Shown one piece after another: positions 1 through 8,421 of a stretch of DNA of 51,343 bases. The stretch's first letter is position 1; each line of letters opens with the position of its first letter. The notes under the pieces were generated by a model. The model was given only the letters and a program-made list of their open reading frames with translations. It had not been told where the DNA came from and did not search any database. The stretch lies in NCBI GenBank assembly GCA_964515555.1, contig CAZEVY010000026.1:1-51343 (forward strand), in the 5' to 3' direction. The translations under genes were made by a program, and so were the position numbers. The stretch is from CAZEVY01 sp964515555. Lineage in GTDB: Bacteria; Acidobacteriota; Terriglobia; Bryobacterales; Bryobacteraceae.

Positions 1-67
1 AGGATTCGCGTACCGCCGGGCCGCGGCTCCAATTCAACGTCCGGGCCGACATTCCATTCGCGTCAGT

Positions 68-874
68 TCAAGCGATTCCGTGATGATCCACGCGCGGCTC
101 GATCCGCCGCGCGCGCAGGTCGCGGATCAGAGCCACGAGCCGCTCGACGACGCCTTCGACGAAGCGGCGGCCCTTCTCGGCGGTGGCTTTCGTCGGATCG
201 CCGAGCGTGCCGGTCTTCGAGTAGCGGCTGAAGAACTCCTGGAAGAAGACCGGAGACGGCCGCTCCAGGTCCCAGTAGAAGAACTCCGAGCTCTGCGCCG
301 GAAAGTCGGGCCGCGCGAGGTCCATGCGGACCAGGTCGCCGCGCAGGTAGAGCAACACCGACGTCTCCAGCTCGCAGCCGTGCGCCATCCCACCGGGCCG
401 CGCCGATTCCCTCAGTTCGGCGAACAGTTCGCGCGGCACGAGGTTCCACCACGGCGCCATCGCGCAAATCGCCTCGGTGCGATTGGTGATGTTGCGCGCC
501 GCGACGTCGAGGAACGGGACGTTGCTGCCATGCCCGTTCACCAGCAGGATCTTCCGGAAGCCGTGATGCGCCAGGCTGCGGCCGATGTCCGTCACATAGC
601 GCGTGAAGGTCTCGCCCTCCACGGCGATGGTGCCGGGAAAGTCGAGGTGGTGCTCGTTGAAGGCGTACGAGACCGCCGGCAGCAGAATGGCTTCCTCGGG
701 AATCCTCTCCACGGCGCGGCGCGACATCTCCGAGGCCGTCACCACGTCGGTGGAGAGCGGCAGATGAGGACCGTGCTGCTCGATCGTCCCCACCGGCAGG
801 ACGGCGACGCGTTCGGCCGCGACGGCGGCGCGCACCTCCGGCCAGGTCAGCTCCTCGTAGCGGTAGTTGGTCAT
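68..874 (-). CDS. Creatininase-family amidohydrolase
   Basis: A 268-residue protein of the creatininase/creatinine amidohydrolase family, metal-dependent enzymes that hydrolyse cyclic or linear amides in the cytoplasm. Family hallmarks are visible in order: EQHGPHLP at residues 32-39, Asp43 just after it, a HHLDFPGT block, NGHGSN, and HGCELETS, which supply the expected His/Asp/Glu metal ligands. The start was chosen at 874 because AGGAG lies about 9 nt upstream and the upstream gene stops 5 nt before; a longer upstream reading is only the open shadow of neighbouring genes. It is the last gene of a three-gene operon behind an MFS transporter and an exported hydrolase, which suggests an imported amide-type substrate. 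The substrate cannot be told from sequence; mycofactocin-type MftE homologues share the fold, but no mycofactocin genes are here. Confidence 0.9.
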   Translation of the reverse strand: MTNYRYEELTWPEVRAAVAAERVAVLPVGTIEQHGPHLPLSTDVVTASEMSRRAVERIPEEAILLPAVSYAFNEHHLDFPGTIAVEGETFTRYVTDIGRSLAHHGFRKILLVNGHGSNVPFLDVAARNITNRTEAICAMAPWWNLVPRELFAELRESARPGGMAHGCELETSVLLYLRGDLVRMDLARPDFPAQSSEFFYWDLERPSPVFFQEFFSRYSKTGTLGDPTKATAEKGRRFVEGVVERLVALIRDLRARRIEPRVDHHGIA

Positions 875-879
875 CGCGT

Positions 880-1722
880 TCACTCCTCGAGAAGGCGCAG
901 CAGTTCGGGCAGCGCATGAAGCTGATCCACGTGATCGGGCGCCGAGTTGCCGGCGAATCCGAGCACCCGCAGACCGCCACGGCGCGCTTCGCTCAACTGC
1001 TGCATTCCCATGGGACCCCAGCGCAGCACGGCGCGCCGCGCGAGTCCCACGGCGCGCAGCAGATGGTCGGCCGTCTCCGTCGTGCTGGCGAACGTGCCCG
1101 GGAAAATCTCCGAATGCGTCACGACGAAGCGCTTCGCCCCGCCCGCCGCGTCGCGCGCCAGTTGCACGAATACGTCGAGGTCCTCTCCGGAGATCTGCGA
1201 TTCGAGCGGACCGGGCTTGCCGTCGCGATAGCCGGCGTGCAGCCCGTCGACCAGCAGCACGGCGCGCACGCGGCCGTAGTTCTCCGGCCGCCGCAGGATG
1301 GCGCGTATCGCGCCGTAGCCCGCGCTCCAGGACGATAGCGTAATGCCGTCGAATCGCACGGCGGCCTTGGCTTCCGCCTCGGCGACGAGCGCGCCGAAGC
1401 TCCCCGGCTCGACGAAGGGCCGCGCGTAGGTCGACGATCCCGCTCCGAGATTCACGGCGATCGCGGCGCGACGCCCGCGCGCGGCGGCGGTCTCGGCGAT
1501 CCACGCCGCGCCGTGGAAGTGCACCAGCAGGCGCGCGCGCGATTTCGGTTTCCATCGCGCGGGCAGGAACAGCGATCCCACGGCGAGCGGCTCGCGACGA
1601 CCCCCGGGCCGCGCTTCGGGAAGCCGCGGGTGCCGCCGCGTGTGTTCGACCATCGGCGAGGGATTCTGCGGAAGCTGCGCGAGAGCCACCGACGCCAGGA
1701 TGCAAACCAGGGCGAATCGCAT
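880..1722 (-). CDS. Exported alpha/beta-hydrolase-like protein
   Basis: A 280-residue protein with a clear Sec signal peptide (residues 1-15, cleavage likely after ALA before QLPQ). The mature part reads as an alpha/beta hydrolase: a strand followed by HFHGAAW near residue 70 (oxyanion-hole-type HG), and SWSAGYG near residue 150, which has nucleophile-elbow geometry although it is not a strict GxSxG. A late THSE or DHV stretch could hold the acid or histidine, but this is not secure. Its ATG directly follows the TAA of the MFS gene and its stop lies 5 nt before the creatininase-family gene, so the three are almost certainly co-transcribed. The function is unassigned; a periplasmic ester or amide hydrolase feeding the same pathway is an inference. 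Confidence 0.75.
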   Translation of the reverse strand: MRFALVCILASVALAQLPQNPSPMVEHTRRHPRLPEARPGGRREPLAVGSLFLPARWKPKSRARLLVHFHGAAWIAETAAARGRRAAIAVNLGAGSSTYARPFVEPGSFGALVAEAEAKAAVRFDGITLSSWSAGYGAIRAILRRPENYGRVRAVLLVDGLHAGYRDGKPGPLESQISGEDLDVFVQLARDAAGGAKRFVVTHSEIFPGTFASTTETADHLLRAVGLARRAVLRWGPMGMQQLSEARRGGLRVLGFAGNSAPDHVDQLHALPELLRLLEE

Positions 1723-2934
1723 TTACGGAGCCGTCGACGTCAGCCGCGTCTCGATCCACAGCAGGATCAGCAGCAGGAACACCATCGCCGAGCCGGCCAG
1801 CGGGAGGACCATCACGATCTGAATGTCCCACCAATCGGCCAGCAGTCCCTGTGTCCAGGGCGCGAAGAACCCGGCGGCCACCGCGAAGGAGAACAGTCCG
1901 TTGTAGAGGCCGGGCCGGTAGTGCGGAAAGCGGTGACCGATCTTCTCCACCACCAGCGGATAAATCATCGCGAATCCCCCGCCGACCAGCAGGATTCCCA
2001 CGGCGGCGCCGAAGCGGTTGTTCGTCGAGATCAGAAACACCGACCCGAGCATCGCCGAGAGCGCGCTCCCCATCAGCAGTTTGCCGTGTCCCACGCGAGG
2101 CAGCAGCCATTGCGCCGCGCCGCGTCCCACCAGCAACGCCATCCAGTAGAGCGAAAGCATCTTCAGCGACGCCTCCGGACTGAGACCGATACGCTGCGTC
2201 AGGAACAGCGTCAGCCACCCGGCGATGGACCATTCGTTGCCGAACTGGAAGAACAGGATCAAACTGAACAGCACCGCGCCGGGACTTCGGAAGTCGCGCC
2301 AGGCCTGCCGAAGCGGCGGCTCGGACGGCACGGCGACCGCCTGGAAATCGCTGCGCCAATAGTGCGCCGTAAGGAATCCTGGAATCAGCGCCACCAGAAT
2401 CAGGATGCTCGCGACCGTATAGACGTAGAAGGTCCCCGCGATCAGCATGGCCATGAGCAGGCAGCCGAGTCCGAACATCGCCCCGGCCAGGTTGACGGCC
2501 GCCGCGGGATTGTGGAGGTAACTCGGCGCGATGCAGTGAAACGCCGCGCTCGACAGCAATCCGGCCCCCACTCCAATGAGAGCCATACCCGCCGCACGCC
2601 AGCCCCAGTGCACCGGCGGAAGCGTCAGCGCCAGCCACAGGAAGGCCGCGCAGGAAAGTCCGCCGCCTGCAAGGAGGACGACGCGGATGCCCCTCTTCTT
2701 CCGCAGGAATGTGCCCGCCTTGACGGAGGCCAGGATACCCATGCTGACCGCCAGGAAGTAGTTCCCGACGATGGAGTATTCCGTCAGGAGATGGTATCCC
2801 CAGGCCGGCAGAATCGCACCGGGAAAGGCGAGGAGCATCCCGGCAAGGAAGAAGACGGAGAGCGCCTTTCGGGCCGTCGAGGCCTCCAGAGTAGGCGCGG
2901 ACGCTGGAGTCCCGGGACGCGGTCCGGGAACCAT
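1723..2934 (-). CDS. MFS transporter
   Basis: A 403-residue polytopic membrane protein with about twelve hydrophobic segments, of the usual length for a major facilitator superfamily carrier in the inner membrane. There is a long hydrophilic central loop near residues 200-220 between the two six-helix halves. Glycine-rich helices such as LIGVGAGLLSS and ILLVGGGFAMIYP are typical of the family. Its stop codon abuts the ATG of the next gene, making it the first gene of the operon. It most likely imports (or exports) the compound processed by the downstream exported hydrolase and creatininase-like enzyme; the substrate is unknown. The first ~25 residues are Pro/Ala-rich and lack a clear ribosome binding site, so the true start could lie slightly downstream. 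Confidence 0.88.
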   Translation of the reverse strand: MVPGPRPGTPASAPTLEASTARKALSVFFLAGMLLAFPGAILPAWGYHLLTEYSIVGNYFLAVSMGILASVKAGTFLRKKRGIRVVLLAGGGLSCAAFLWLALTLPPVHWGWRAAGMALIGVGAGLLSSAAFHCIAPSYLHNPAAAVNLAGAMFGLGCLLMAMLIAGTFYVYTVASILILVALIPGFLTAHYWRSDFQAVAVPSEPPLRQAWRDFRSPGAVLFSLILFFQFGNEWSIAGWLTLFLTQRIGLSPEASLKMLSLYWMALLVGRGAAQWLLPRVGHGKLLMGSALSAMLGSVFLISTNNRFGAAVGILLVGGGFAMIYPLVVEKIGHRFPHYRPGLYNGLFSFAVAAGFFAPWTQGLLADWWDIQIVMVLPLAGSAMVFLLLILLWIETRLTSTAP

Positions 2935-2986
2935 CTGGTGTATTCTACCGCAGCGGCCCGAGGGCTATTCGAGCGCGGCCGCCGAA

Positions 2987-3002
2987 TGTTCCACGTGGAA
3001 CG
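2987..3002. promoter_or_regulatory. parS-like ParB binding site 1
   Basis: TGTTCCACGTGGAACG contains the perfect 14-bp palindrome GTTCCACGTGGAAC, which matches the chromosomal parS consensus bound by ParB (the TGTTCCACGTGGAAC form is that of Pseudomonas; other bacteria use TGTTTCACGTGAAACA). A second identical core lies 45 bp away. Assignment rests on the exact motif match and the duplication. Confidence 0.85.
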
Positions 3003-3031
3003 TCTGGAGGCGGATCCCGAGCGGCCCCAAA

Positions 3032-3047
3032 TGTTCCACGTGGAACG
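3032..3047. promoter_or_regulatory. parS-like ParB binding site 2
   Basis: A second copy of TGTTCCACGTGGAACG, identical over all 16 positions to the one at 2987-3002 and in the same divergent spacer. Two 14-bp perfect palindromes of this sequence within 61 bp are not expected by chance. No other copy of the GTTCCACGTGGAAC core was seen in the window. Confidence 0.85.
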
Positions 3048-3235
3048 TACGGAGCACGAATCCTGGAATCGGGAGCGGCCTCAGCGGTCATATCCGGCAA
3101 TTGGTAGTAACATCCCCTTAAACCATTGAAACCACAAGACCGTGGGGCTGGCAGGGCGATTGCAACGCTGAAGTGGGGTCCAATTCATACTGAGGTTTCT
3201 TCGCTTTCGGTGGGAGGAGCCTCCTCTGGGGAACA

Positions 3236-3268
3236 GCCCCGCCGGTCGATCGGCGGGGCTTCTTTTTT
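3236..3268 (+). terminator. Intrinsic terminator without an obvious upstream gene
   Basis: A perfect GC stem GCCCCGCC / GGCGGGGC with an 8-nt loop is followed by TTCTTTTTT, a textbook Rho-independent terminator reading rightwards. No plus-strand gene lies upstream within this spacer (2935-3235), so it ends either a short non-coding transcript or acts as an attenuator in the leader of the hydrolase gene that starts at 3333. A small hairpin GAGGA-gcc-TCCTC directly precedes it. Confidence 0.8.
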
Positions 3269-3332
3269 GAGCTTGGCGTGCGCGCGGTTCCCTTCCCTTG
3301 GCCGCCGATAAGCGCCGCGCTACCATATCTCT

Positions 3333-4343
3333 TTGAGCCTTTACGCACGGTGGCTGGACCGATGGGAGACCCGCCTCGCCACCGCCGACCAGAACCGGGT
3401 CGTCCGTCCGTTTGAATGGGGCCTGGATTGGCTCGGCGTTACGCAGAACGGGCACCCCGCGGCAGATCTAACGGGATTCGTGGGCGACGCCATCGCCGGG
3501 TCGGACGAGTTCTTCTCCTATCGGCCGGCGACTGGCTTCCGACTGGACGACCGTTTCCTGCGATTCACCAGCCCGATCGCGTCGCCGCACCCGGAGAACG
3601 ACACCGTGCATGCCGCCTGGTTTCCGGCCCCCAAACCGGACGGCCGCGCCGTGCTGGTGATTCCGCAGTGGAACGCCGACGAGCGCAGCCACTGGGGATT
3701 GTGCGGGCTGCTGAACCGCTGCGGCATTTCGGCGCTGCGGCTGAGTCTCGCTTATCACGACCGGCGCAAGCCGCCCGAGACGGAGCGCGCCGACTACCAC
3801 GTCTCGAGCAACCTCGGCCGGACAATCCAGGCGACCCGGCAGTCGGTAATCGACGCGCGCTGTTGTCTCGACTGGCTCTACGCCGAGGGGTACACGCGCG
3901 TGGGGATCTCGGGCACCAGCCTGGGGTCGTGCGTGACGTTTCTGGCGGCGGCGCACGATCGCCGCATTCGCACGGCGGTGTTCAACCACGTTTCGATGTA
4001 CTTCTCCGACGTCGTCTGGACAGGCATCTCCTGCCGCCATATCCAGAAGACGCTGCACCCGGCGATGACGGCGGAGGATCTGCGCCGATACTGGTCGGTG
4101 ATCAGCCCGGCGACGTATCTCGATCGGCTGCGCGGCCGCGACCTGATGAGCCTGCTGGTGTGGGGACGGCACGACACGACGTTCCTGCCCGAGTACTCGC
4201 GGCAGGTGGTGGAGAGCTTCCGCCGGCTGGGATACCGTCACCAGGAGGTCGAGCTGCCGTGCGGCCACTACACGGTCGGGCGGTTTCCGTTCTCGTGGTG
4301 GGACGGCTGGGCGATCTGCCGCTTCCTTCGCCGCTGGCTATAG
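3333..4343 (+). CDS. Alpha/beta hydrolase
   Basis: A 336-residue cytoplasmic alpha/beta-hydrolase-fold protein. The nucleophile elbow is GISGTSLGS with Ser196 in GTSLG, the acid is probably the Asp of WGRHDTTF near residue 280, and the histidine that of CGHYT near residue 310. An N-terminal cap of about 90 residues comes before the core strand VLVIPQWNAD. The layout resembles the DUF2048/ABHD18-like hydrolases. No signal peptide is seen. It starts with TTG, because the conserved N-terminal WLDRWETRL region begins right after it and no better start exists; the ribosome binding site is poor. It stands alone downstream of the parS/terminator spacer. The substrate is unknown. Confidence 0.85.
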   Translation: MSLYARWLDRWETRLATADQNRVVRPFEWGLDWLGVTQNGHPAADLTGFVGDAIAGSDEFFSYRPATGFRLDDRFLRFTSPIASPHPENDTVHAAWFPAPKPDGRAVLVIPQWNADERSHWGLCGLLNRCGISALRLSLAYHDRRKPPETERADYHVSSNLGRTIQATRQSVIDARCCLDWLYAEGYTRVGISGTSLGSCVTFLAAAHDRRIRTAVFNHVSMYFSDVVWTGISCRHIQKTLHPAMTAEDLRRYWSVISPATYLDRLRGRDLMSLLVWGRHDTTFLPEYSRQVVESFRRLGYRHQEVELPCGHYTVGRFPFSWWDGWAICRFLRRWL

Positions 4344-4395
4344 GGGGCGGGACTCGCCGGCGCTCGCGAGGCGGCGAGTTATACTCTAATTACTC

Positions 4396-5472
4396 ATGCG
4401 CTGGGTATCCTTTCTTGCCGCGATAACTCCGGTGCTCGCCCAGTCGACGCTGTCGATCGAGGAGTACGAGCCCAAGTCCACGCTGGTGGTCCCGCAGCAT
4501 CCGACCACGCGCGCGAAGCTGCCGTTCATCGACGTTCACAGCCACCAACGGCCGAACATGACGCCCGAGCAGGTCGACAAGCTGGTGGCCGACATGGACG
4601 GCATCAACCTCCGCATCCTGGTTAACCTGAGCGGCGGCAGCGGCGAGCGCCTGAAGCGCAACATCGCGACGCTCAAGGAGCGCTATCCGAAGCGCTTCGC
4701 GGTGTTCGCCAACGTCGACTTCCAGGGAATCGACGACCCGGGCTGGTCGGCGCGCGCGGTGGCCGCGTTGGAGGCCGACGTCAAGAACGGCGCGCAAGGA
4801 CTGAAAATCTTCAAGAATCTCGGCATGGATCTCAAGGACTCCAAGGGCCAGCGCGTGCGCACCGACGATCCGCGCATCGACCCGGTGTGGGCCGCCTGCG
4901 GGCGGCTGGGGATTCCGGTGCTGATTCACACCGGCGAGCCGGCGTCGTTTTTCGACGCCATCGACAAGAACAACGAGCGCTGGCTGGAGCTGAAGCAGTT
5001 CCCCAATCGCGCGCGCCCGTCGGACCGTTACCCGAGCTGGGCGACGGTCATGGGCGAGCAGCACAACGTCTTCGCCAAGCACCCCAAGACGACCTTCATC
5101 AATGCGCACCTGGGCTGGATGGGCGGCAACCTCGGGGAACTGGGCCGGCTCATGGACCGGCTCCCGAACATGCACACCGAGATCGGCGCGGTGCTGGCGG
5201 AGCTCGGCCGGCAGCCGCGGTTCGCGCGCGAGTGGTTCATCAAGTACCAGGATCGCGTGATGTTCGGCAAGGACATCTGGGAGCCGAGCGAGTATCACTA
5301 CTTCTTCCGCGTGCTCGAAACCGCCGACGAGTACTTCGACTACTATCGCCGGCGTCACGCGTTCTGGAAGATGTACGGCCTGGATCTTCCGGCCGACGTG
5401 CTGAAGAAGGTCTACTACAAGAACGCGCTGCGGGCGGTTCCCGGCCTCGACAAGACGGCGTTTCCGCAATGA
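4396..5472 (+). CDS. Exported amidohydrolase (Amidohydro_2 type)
   Basis: A 358-residue protein with a short signal peptide (residues 1-15, ending PVLAQ) followed by a TIM-barrel amidohydrolase of the Amidohydro_2/decarboxylase-like family. The first metal motif is FIDVHSHQRP (H-x-H at the barrel's first strand); later come PVLIHTGEP, TFINAHLGW and a C-terminal FGKDIWEP, which holds the usual late Asp. It is the first gene of an overlapping set with a cupin (4-nt ATGA overlap) and a DUF1501 Tat protein. Exported members of this family are common in Acidobacteria and Planctomycetes; the substrate is not known. Hydrolysis or decarboxylation of a small ring or amide compound outside the cytoplasm is an inference. 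Confidence 0.87.
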   Translation: MRWVSFLAAITPVLAQSTLSIEEYEPKSTLVVPQHPTTRAKLPFIDVHSHQRPNMTPEQVDKLVADMDGINLRILVNLSGGSGERLKRNIATLKERYPKRFAVFANVDFQGIDDPGWSARAVAALEADVKNGAQGLKIFKNLGMDLKDSKGQRVRTDDPRIDPVWAACGRLGIPVLIHTGEPASFFDAIDKNNERWLELKQFPNRARPSDRYPSWATVMGEQHNVFAKHPKTTFINAHLGWMGGNLGELGRLMDRLPNMHTEIGAVLAELGRQPRFAREWFIKYQDRVMFGKDIWEPSEYHYFFRVLETADEYFDYYRRRHAFWKMYGLDLPADVLKKVYYKNALRAVPGLDKTAFPQ

Positions 5473-5819
5473 AGGACCTGGTCGCGTTCGACGTGAAGGC
5501 GCTGCCGTGGCAGGAGCGCTTCAACGAGCATCTCGGGCGGACCATCTATCGCAAGGACCTGGTGACGGACGCGGACACCGGCATGGAAGTGCGGATCGTA
5601 CGCTATCCGGCGGGATGCCTGAACACACGGCACACGCATCCGTGCGCGCACGGCATGTACGTTCTGGAAGGCACTCTGGTGACGCACGCCGGGAGCTTCG
5701 GCCCCGGCAGCTTCGTCTGGTTTCCCGAGGGAACCGTGATGGAACACGGCGCGACGGCGAACGAAGACGTCACCGTGCTGTTCATCACCAATAAACCATT
5801 CGAGATTCACTATGTTTGA
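5469..5819 (+). CDS. Small cupin-domain protein
   Basis: A 116-residue single-domain cupin. The metal-binding signature is visible as NTRHTHPCAHGMYVLEG (first cupin motif) and FPEGTVMEHG (second motif). The start is the ATG overlapping the upstream stop as ATGA; the downstream DUF1501 gene overlaps its end by 8 nt, so the three genes are translationally coupled. There is no signal peptide, which is odd beside two exported partners. Cupins of this size include dioxygenases, isomerases and small-molecule sensors; nothing here selects between them. Confidence 0.87.
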   Translation: MKDLVAFDVKALPWQERFNEHLGRTIYRKDLVTDADTGMEVRIVRYPAGCLNTRHTHPCAHGMYVLEGTLVTHAGSFGPGSFVWFPEGTVMEHGATANEDVTVLFITNKPFEIHYV

Positions 5820-7218
5820 TCCGCGCCCCGATCCGCGGGAAATGAGCCGCCGCGACCTGCTGCGCGTCATGGGCGCGGGCTTCCCGATGCTGGGCTTCGC
5901 CGGTGCGGCGGCAGCGGCCTCGAAATCCACCGGACCGCTCGAACCCAAGCCGACCCATCACCCGGCGCGGGCCAAGCACGTCATCTTCCTGTTCCTCAAC
6001 GGCGGGCCGTCGCAGGTGGACACCTTCGACCCCAAGCCCGCGCTCGCGAAGAACCACGGAAAGCCGATTCCCTCCGGCAACCTGCGCACCGAACGCAAGA
6101 CGGGCGCGCTGCTGGCCTCGCCCTTCGAGTTTCGCCGATTCGGCGGGAGCGGCCTGGAGATCAGCGAGATTTTTTCCGGACTCGGCGCCTTCGCCGACGA
6201 CCTGTGCGTCATCCGCTCGATGTACACGGAGCGGCCCAATCACGAACCGTCGCTGCTGCTGATGAACTCCGGCCAGCGGCTTCCGGGCCACCCCTCGATG
6301 GGCTCCTGGGTGACGTACGGCCTGGGGTCGGAGAACCAGAATCTGCCGGGATTCGTGGTGATGTGTCCGGGTCTGCCGGTGCTCGGGCCGATCCTGTGGA
6401 TGTCGTCCTATCTGCCCGGTGTCTACCAGGGCGCGCACATTCCGAACAACGAGAAGGAAATCGACAAGCTCATCCCGAACGTCCGCCGGGCGCGCGGCGA
6501 CCCCGACGCGCAGCGCCGCCAGCTCGACCTGCTCGCGAAACTCAACGAGGGGCAGCTCAAGCGCACCGGTCCCGACCCGCAGCTCGAAGCCGGCATCCAG
6601 TCGATGGAGATCGCTTACCGCATGCAGACCGAGGCGGCGGACGTTTTCGACGTCACGCGCGAGAGCGAGGCGACGCGCGCCCGATACGGCGACACCGACG
6701 TCGGCCGCGGGTGCCTGATGGCGCGGCGCCTGGTGGAGCGCGGCGTGCGAATGGTGCAGCTCTATCACGGCAACGGCCAGCCCTGGGACACGCACGACGA
6801 TATCCTCGTGCACCGCTCGCTGGCGAACGTCGCCGACCGCGCCATCGCCGCGCTGCTCGCCGACCTGAAGTCGCGCGGCCTGCTTCAGGAGACCATCGTG
6901 GTGATCTCGGGCGAGTTCGGCAGGACGCCATCGGTCGAGGTGAGCGGCCTGGTGAAGTTGCAGAATGGACGCGACCACAACAGCCACGGGTTCTCGACGG
7001 TCGTGGCCGGCGGAGGGTTCAAGGGCGGGCTGGCCTATGGCTCGACCGACGAGTTCGGGTTCAAAGCGGTGGAGAATCGCATGGACGTGCACGACCTGCA
7101 CGCCACCATGCTGCACCTGCTCGGCATCGACCACACCAGGCTGACCTATCGCCATAGCGGCCGCGACTTCCGGCTGACGGACGTGCACGGGCGGGTGATG
7201 AAGGATCTGATCGCGTAG
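5812..7218 (+). CDS. DUF1501 family Tat-exported protein
   Basis: A 468-residue DUF1501 protein, a sulfatase/alkaline-phosphatase-fold family abundant in Planctomycetes, Verrucomicrobia and Acidobacteria. The N-terminus is a twin-arginine signal, SRRDLLRVMGAGFPMLGFAG, so the folded protein is exported. Characteristic blocks are FLFLNGGPSQVDTFDPKP near residue 63, RSMYTERPNHEP, WDTHDD, VVISGEFGRTPS and GRDHNSHGFS near residue 385, which carry the Asp/His metal-ligand pattern of the fold. It overlaps the cupin gene by 8 nt. The usual DUF1501 partner (a DUF1800 or PSD1-type cytochrome) is absent here; the partners are an amidohydrolase and a cupin. The molecular function of the family is not established. 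Confidence 0.88.
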   Translation: MFDPRPDPREMSRRDLLRVMGAGFPMLGFAGAAAAASKSTGPLEPKPTHHPARAKHVIFLFLNGGPSQVDTFDPKPALAKNHGKPIPSGNLRTERKTGALLASPFEFRRFGGSGLEISEIFSGLGAFADDLCVIRSMYTERPNHEPSLLLMNSGQRLPGHPSMGSWVTYGLGSENQNLPGFVVMCPGLPVLGPILWMSSYLPGVYQGAHIPNNEKEIDKLIPNVRRARGDPDAQRRQLDLLAKLNEGQLKRTGPDPQLEAGIQSMEIAYRMQTEAADVFDVTRESEATRARYGDTDVGRGCLMARRLVERGVRMVQLYHGNGQPWDTHDDILVHRSLANVADRAIAALLADLKSRGLLQETIVVISGEFGRTPSVEVSGLVKLQNGRDHNSHGFSTVVAGGGFKGGLAYGSTDEFGFKAVENRMDVHDLHATMLHLLGIDHTRLTYRHSGRDFRLTDVHGRVMKDLIA

Positions 7219-7311
7219 CGTCGTTCCCGAAGACAACTTTGATGGCCGGGGAGCAACGCAGGTAAACGCAGATAAGATCGGTCAGATCATTGATGCCCAC
7301 AGACCCGTGAC

Positions 7312-8421
7312 TCAGTGGCCGTTCCGGTACATCTCCAGGAGATCGGCGCGCGTGCAGGGGCGCGGATTCAACTGGTGGCAGCCATCGAGAATGGCTTCAT
7401 CGGCAAGCGCTTCCAGCGCGGTCTCCGGGATCCCGTAGTCACGCAGGCGCGGCGCGATTCCGCACAACCGATTCAGCTCGCGCACGCGCTCGATGGCGTC
7501 CCCGACACCGAACTCTCCCGCGAGATCGGCGAGCCGTGCCGCCGACACCTCGCGATTGAACTCGAGCACCACGGGCAGCAGGACCGCGTTGGCGGTTCCG
7601 TGGTGCATGCCGAACTGCGTCGAGAGCGGATGCGCCAGCGAGTGCGTGGCGCCGAGCCCCTTCTGGAAGGCGATCGCGCCCATCATCGAGGACATCAGCA
7701 TGTGTCCCCGCGCCTCCAGATCGTGCGGGTCGCGCATGACGCGCGGGAGATTCTCCGAGGCCAGCCGGGCGCCCGCCAGCGCGATGGCGTCGCAGATCGG
7801 GTGGAACGGGCTCGACAGGTAGGCCTCCACGTTGTGCGTGAAAGCGTCCATTCCGGTCCCAGCGGTGACGGCGGGCGGAAGGTCGAGCGTCAGATCCGGG
7901 TCGGCGATGGCGAGCGAAGCGATCAGCCGCGGGCTGAAGATGACGGTCTTGCGTCCCCGGATCGTAATTACCGTCGACCGTCCGACCTCGCTGCCGGTGC
8001 CCGCCGTGGTGGCGATGGCGATAAACGGCGGCAGGTCGCCGGTCACTTTTTCGCCGCCGTTGATCTTGTCGTCGTAGTCGGCCAGCGGTAGCTCGTGATG
8101 GACTTTCAGGCGAATCGCCTTCGCGGCGTCGAGCGGCGAGCCGCCGCCCAGCCCGACGATTCCGTCGCAGCCGTGTTGACGGTAGTGTTCCACGCCCTCC
8201 AGCACGTTCCGCTCGACCGGATTCGGGTCGACGGCGGAGAACACCGCCGCGCCGGGGATGAGACCGGCGACGCGCGCGAAGACGCCGGTAGCGATCAGTC
8301 CGCGGTCGGCCACCAGCAGCGGCTTCCGCACACCGCGGGACGCCAGCTCAGCGGGCAGAGCGGCGACGGCGCCAGGACCGAAATGAATCGTCGTCGGAAA
8401 GGAAAAGATGGAAACCGGCAC
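7312..8421 (-). CDS. Iron-containing alcohol dehydrogenase
   Basis: A 369-residue group III (iron-dependent) alcohol dehydrogenase, a cytoplasmic NAD(P)-linked oxidoreductase. The nucleotide-binding loop is GLGGGSPLDAAKA, the substrate-side motif TTAGTGSEV is present, and the metal ligands fall in GTGMDAFTHNVEAY and in ATHSLAHPLSTQFGMHHG (Asp plus three His). The length is typical. The GTG start overlaps the last base of the TAG stop of the upstream phosphatase gene, so it is the second gene of that transcript. The pairing of a dehydrogenase with a stress-signalling phosphatase has no obvious reason. Likely substrates are small alcohols or aldehydes, or maleylacetate, which some relatives reduce. 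Confidence 0.92.
   Translation of the reverse strand: MPVSIFSFPTTIHFGPGAVAALPAELASRGVRKPLLVADRGLIATGVFARVAGLIPGAAVFSAVDPNPVERNVLEGVEHYRQHGCDGIVGLGGGSPLDAAKAIRLKVHHELPLADYDDKINGGEKVTGDLPPFIAIATTAGTGSEVGRSTVITIRGRKTVIFSPRLIASLAIADPDLTLDLPPAVTAGTGMDAFTHNVEAYLSSPFHPICDAIALAGARLASENLPRVMRDPHDLEARGHMLMSSMMGAIAFQKGLGATHSLAHPLSTQFGMHHGTANAVLLPVVLEFNREVSAARLADLAGEFGVGDAIERVRELNRLCGIAPRLRDYGIPETALEALADEAILDGCHQLNPRPCTRADLLEMYRNGH

Noticed and set aside
1513..3129. Long antisense open frame of 538 codons over the MFS operon, and similar ones at 22173-24125 and 26144-28363
   Set aside because: High GC makes stop codons rare in the third-position frames. Translations are Arg/Gly/His-rich with no domains and lie opposite well-supported genes.
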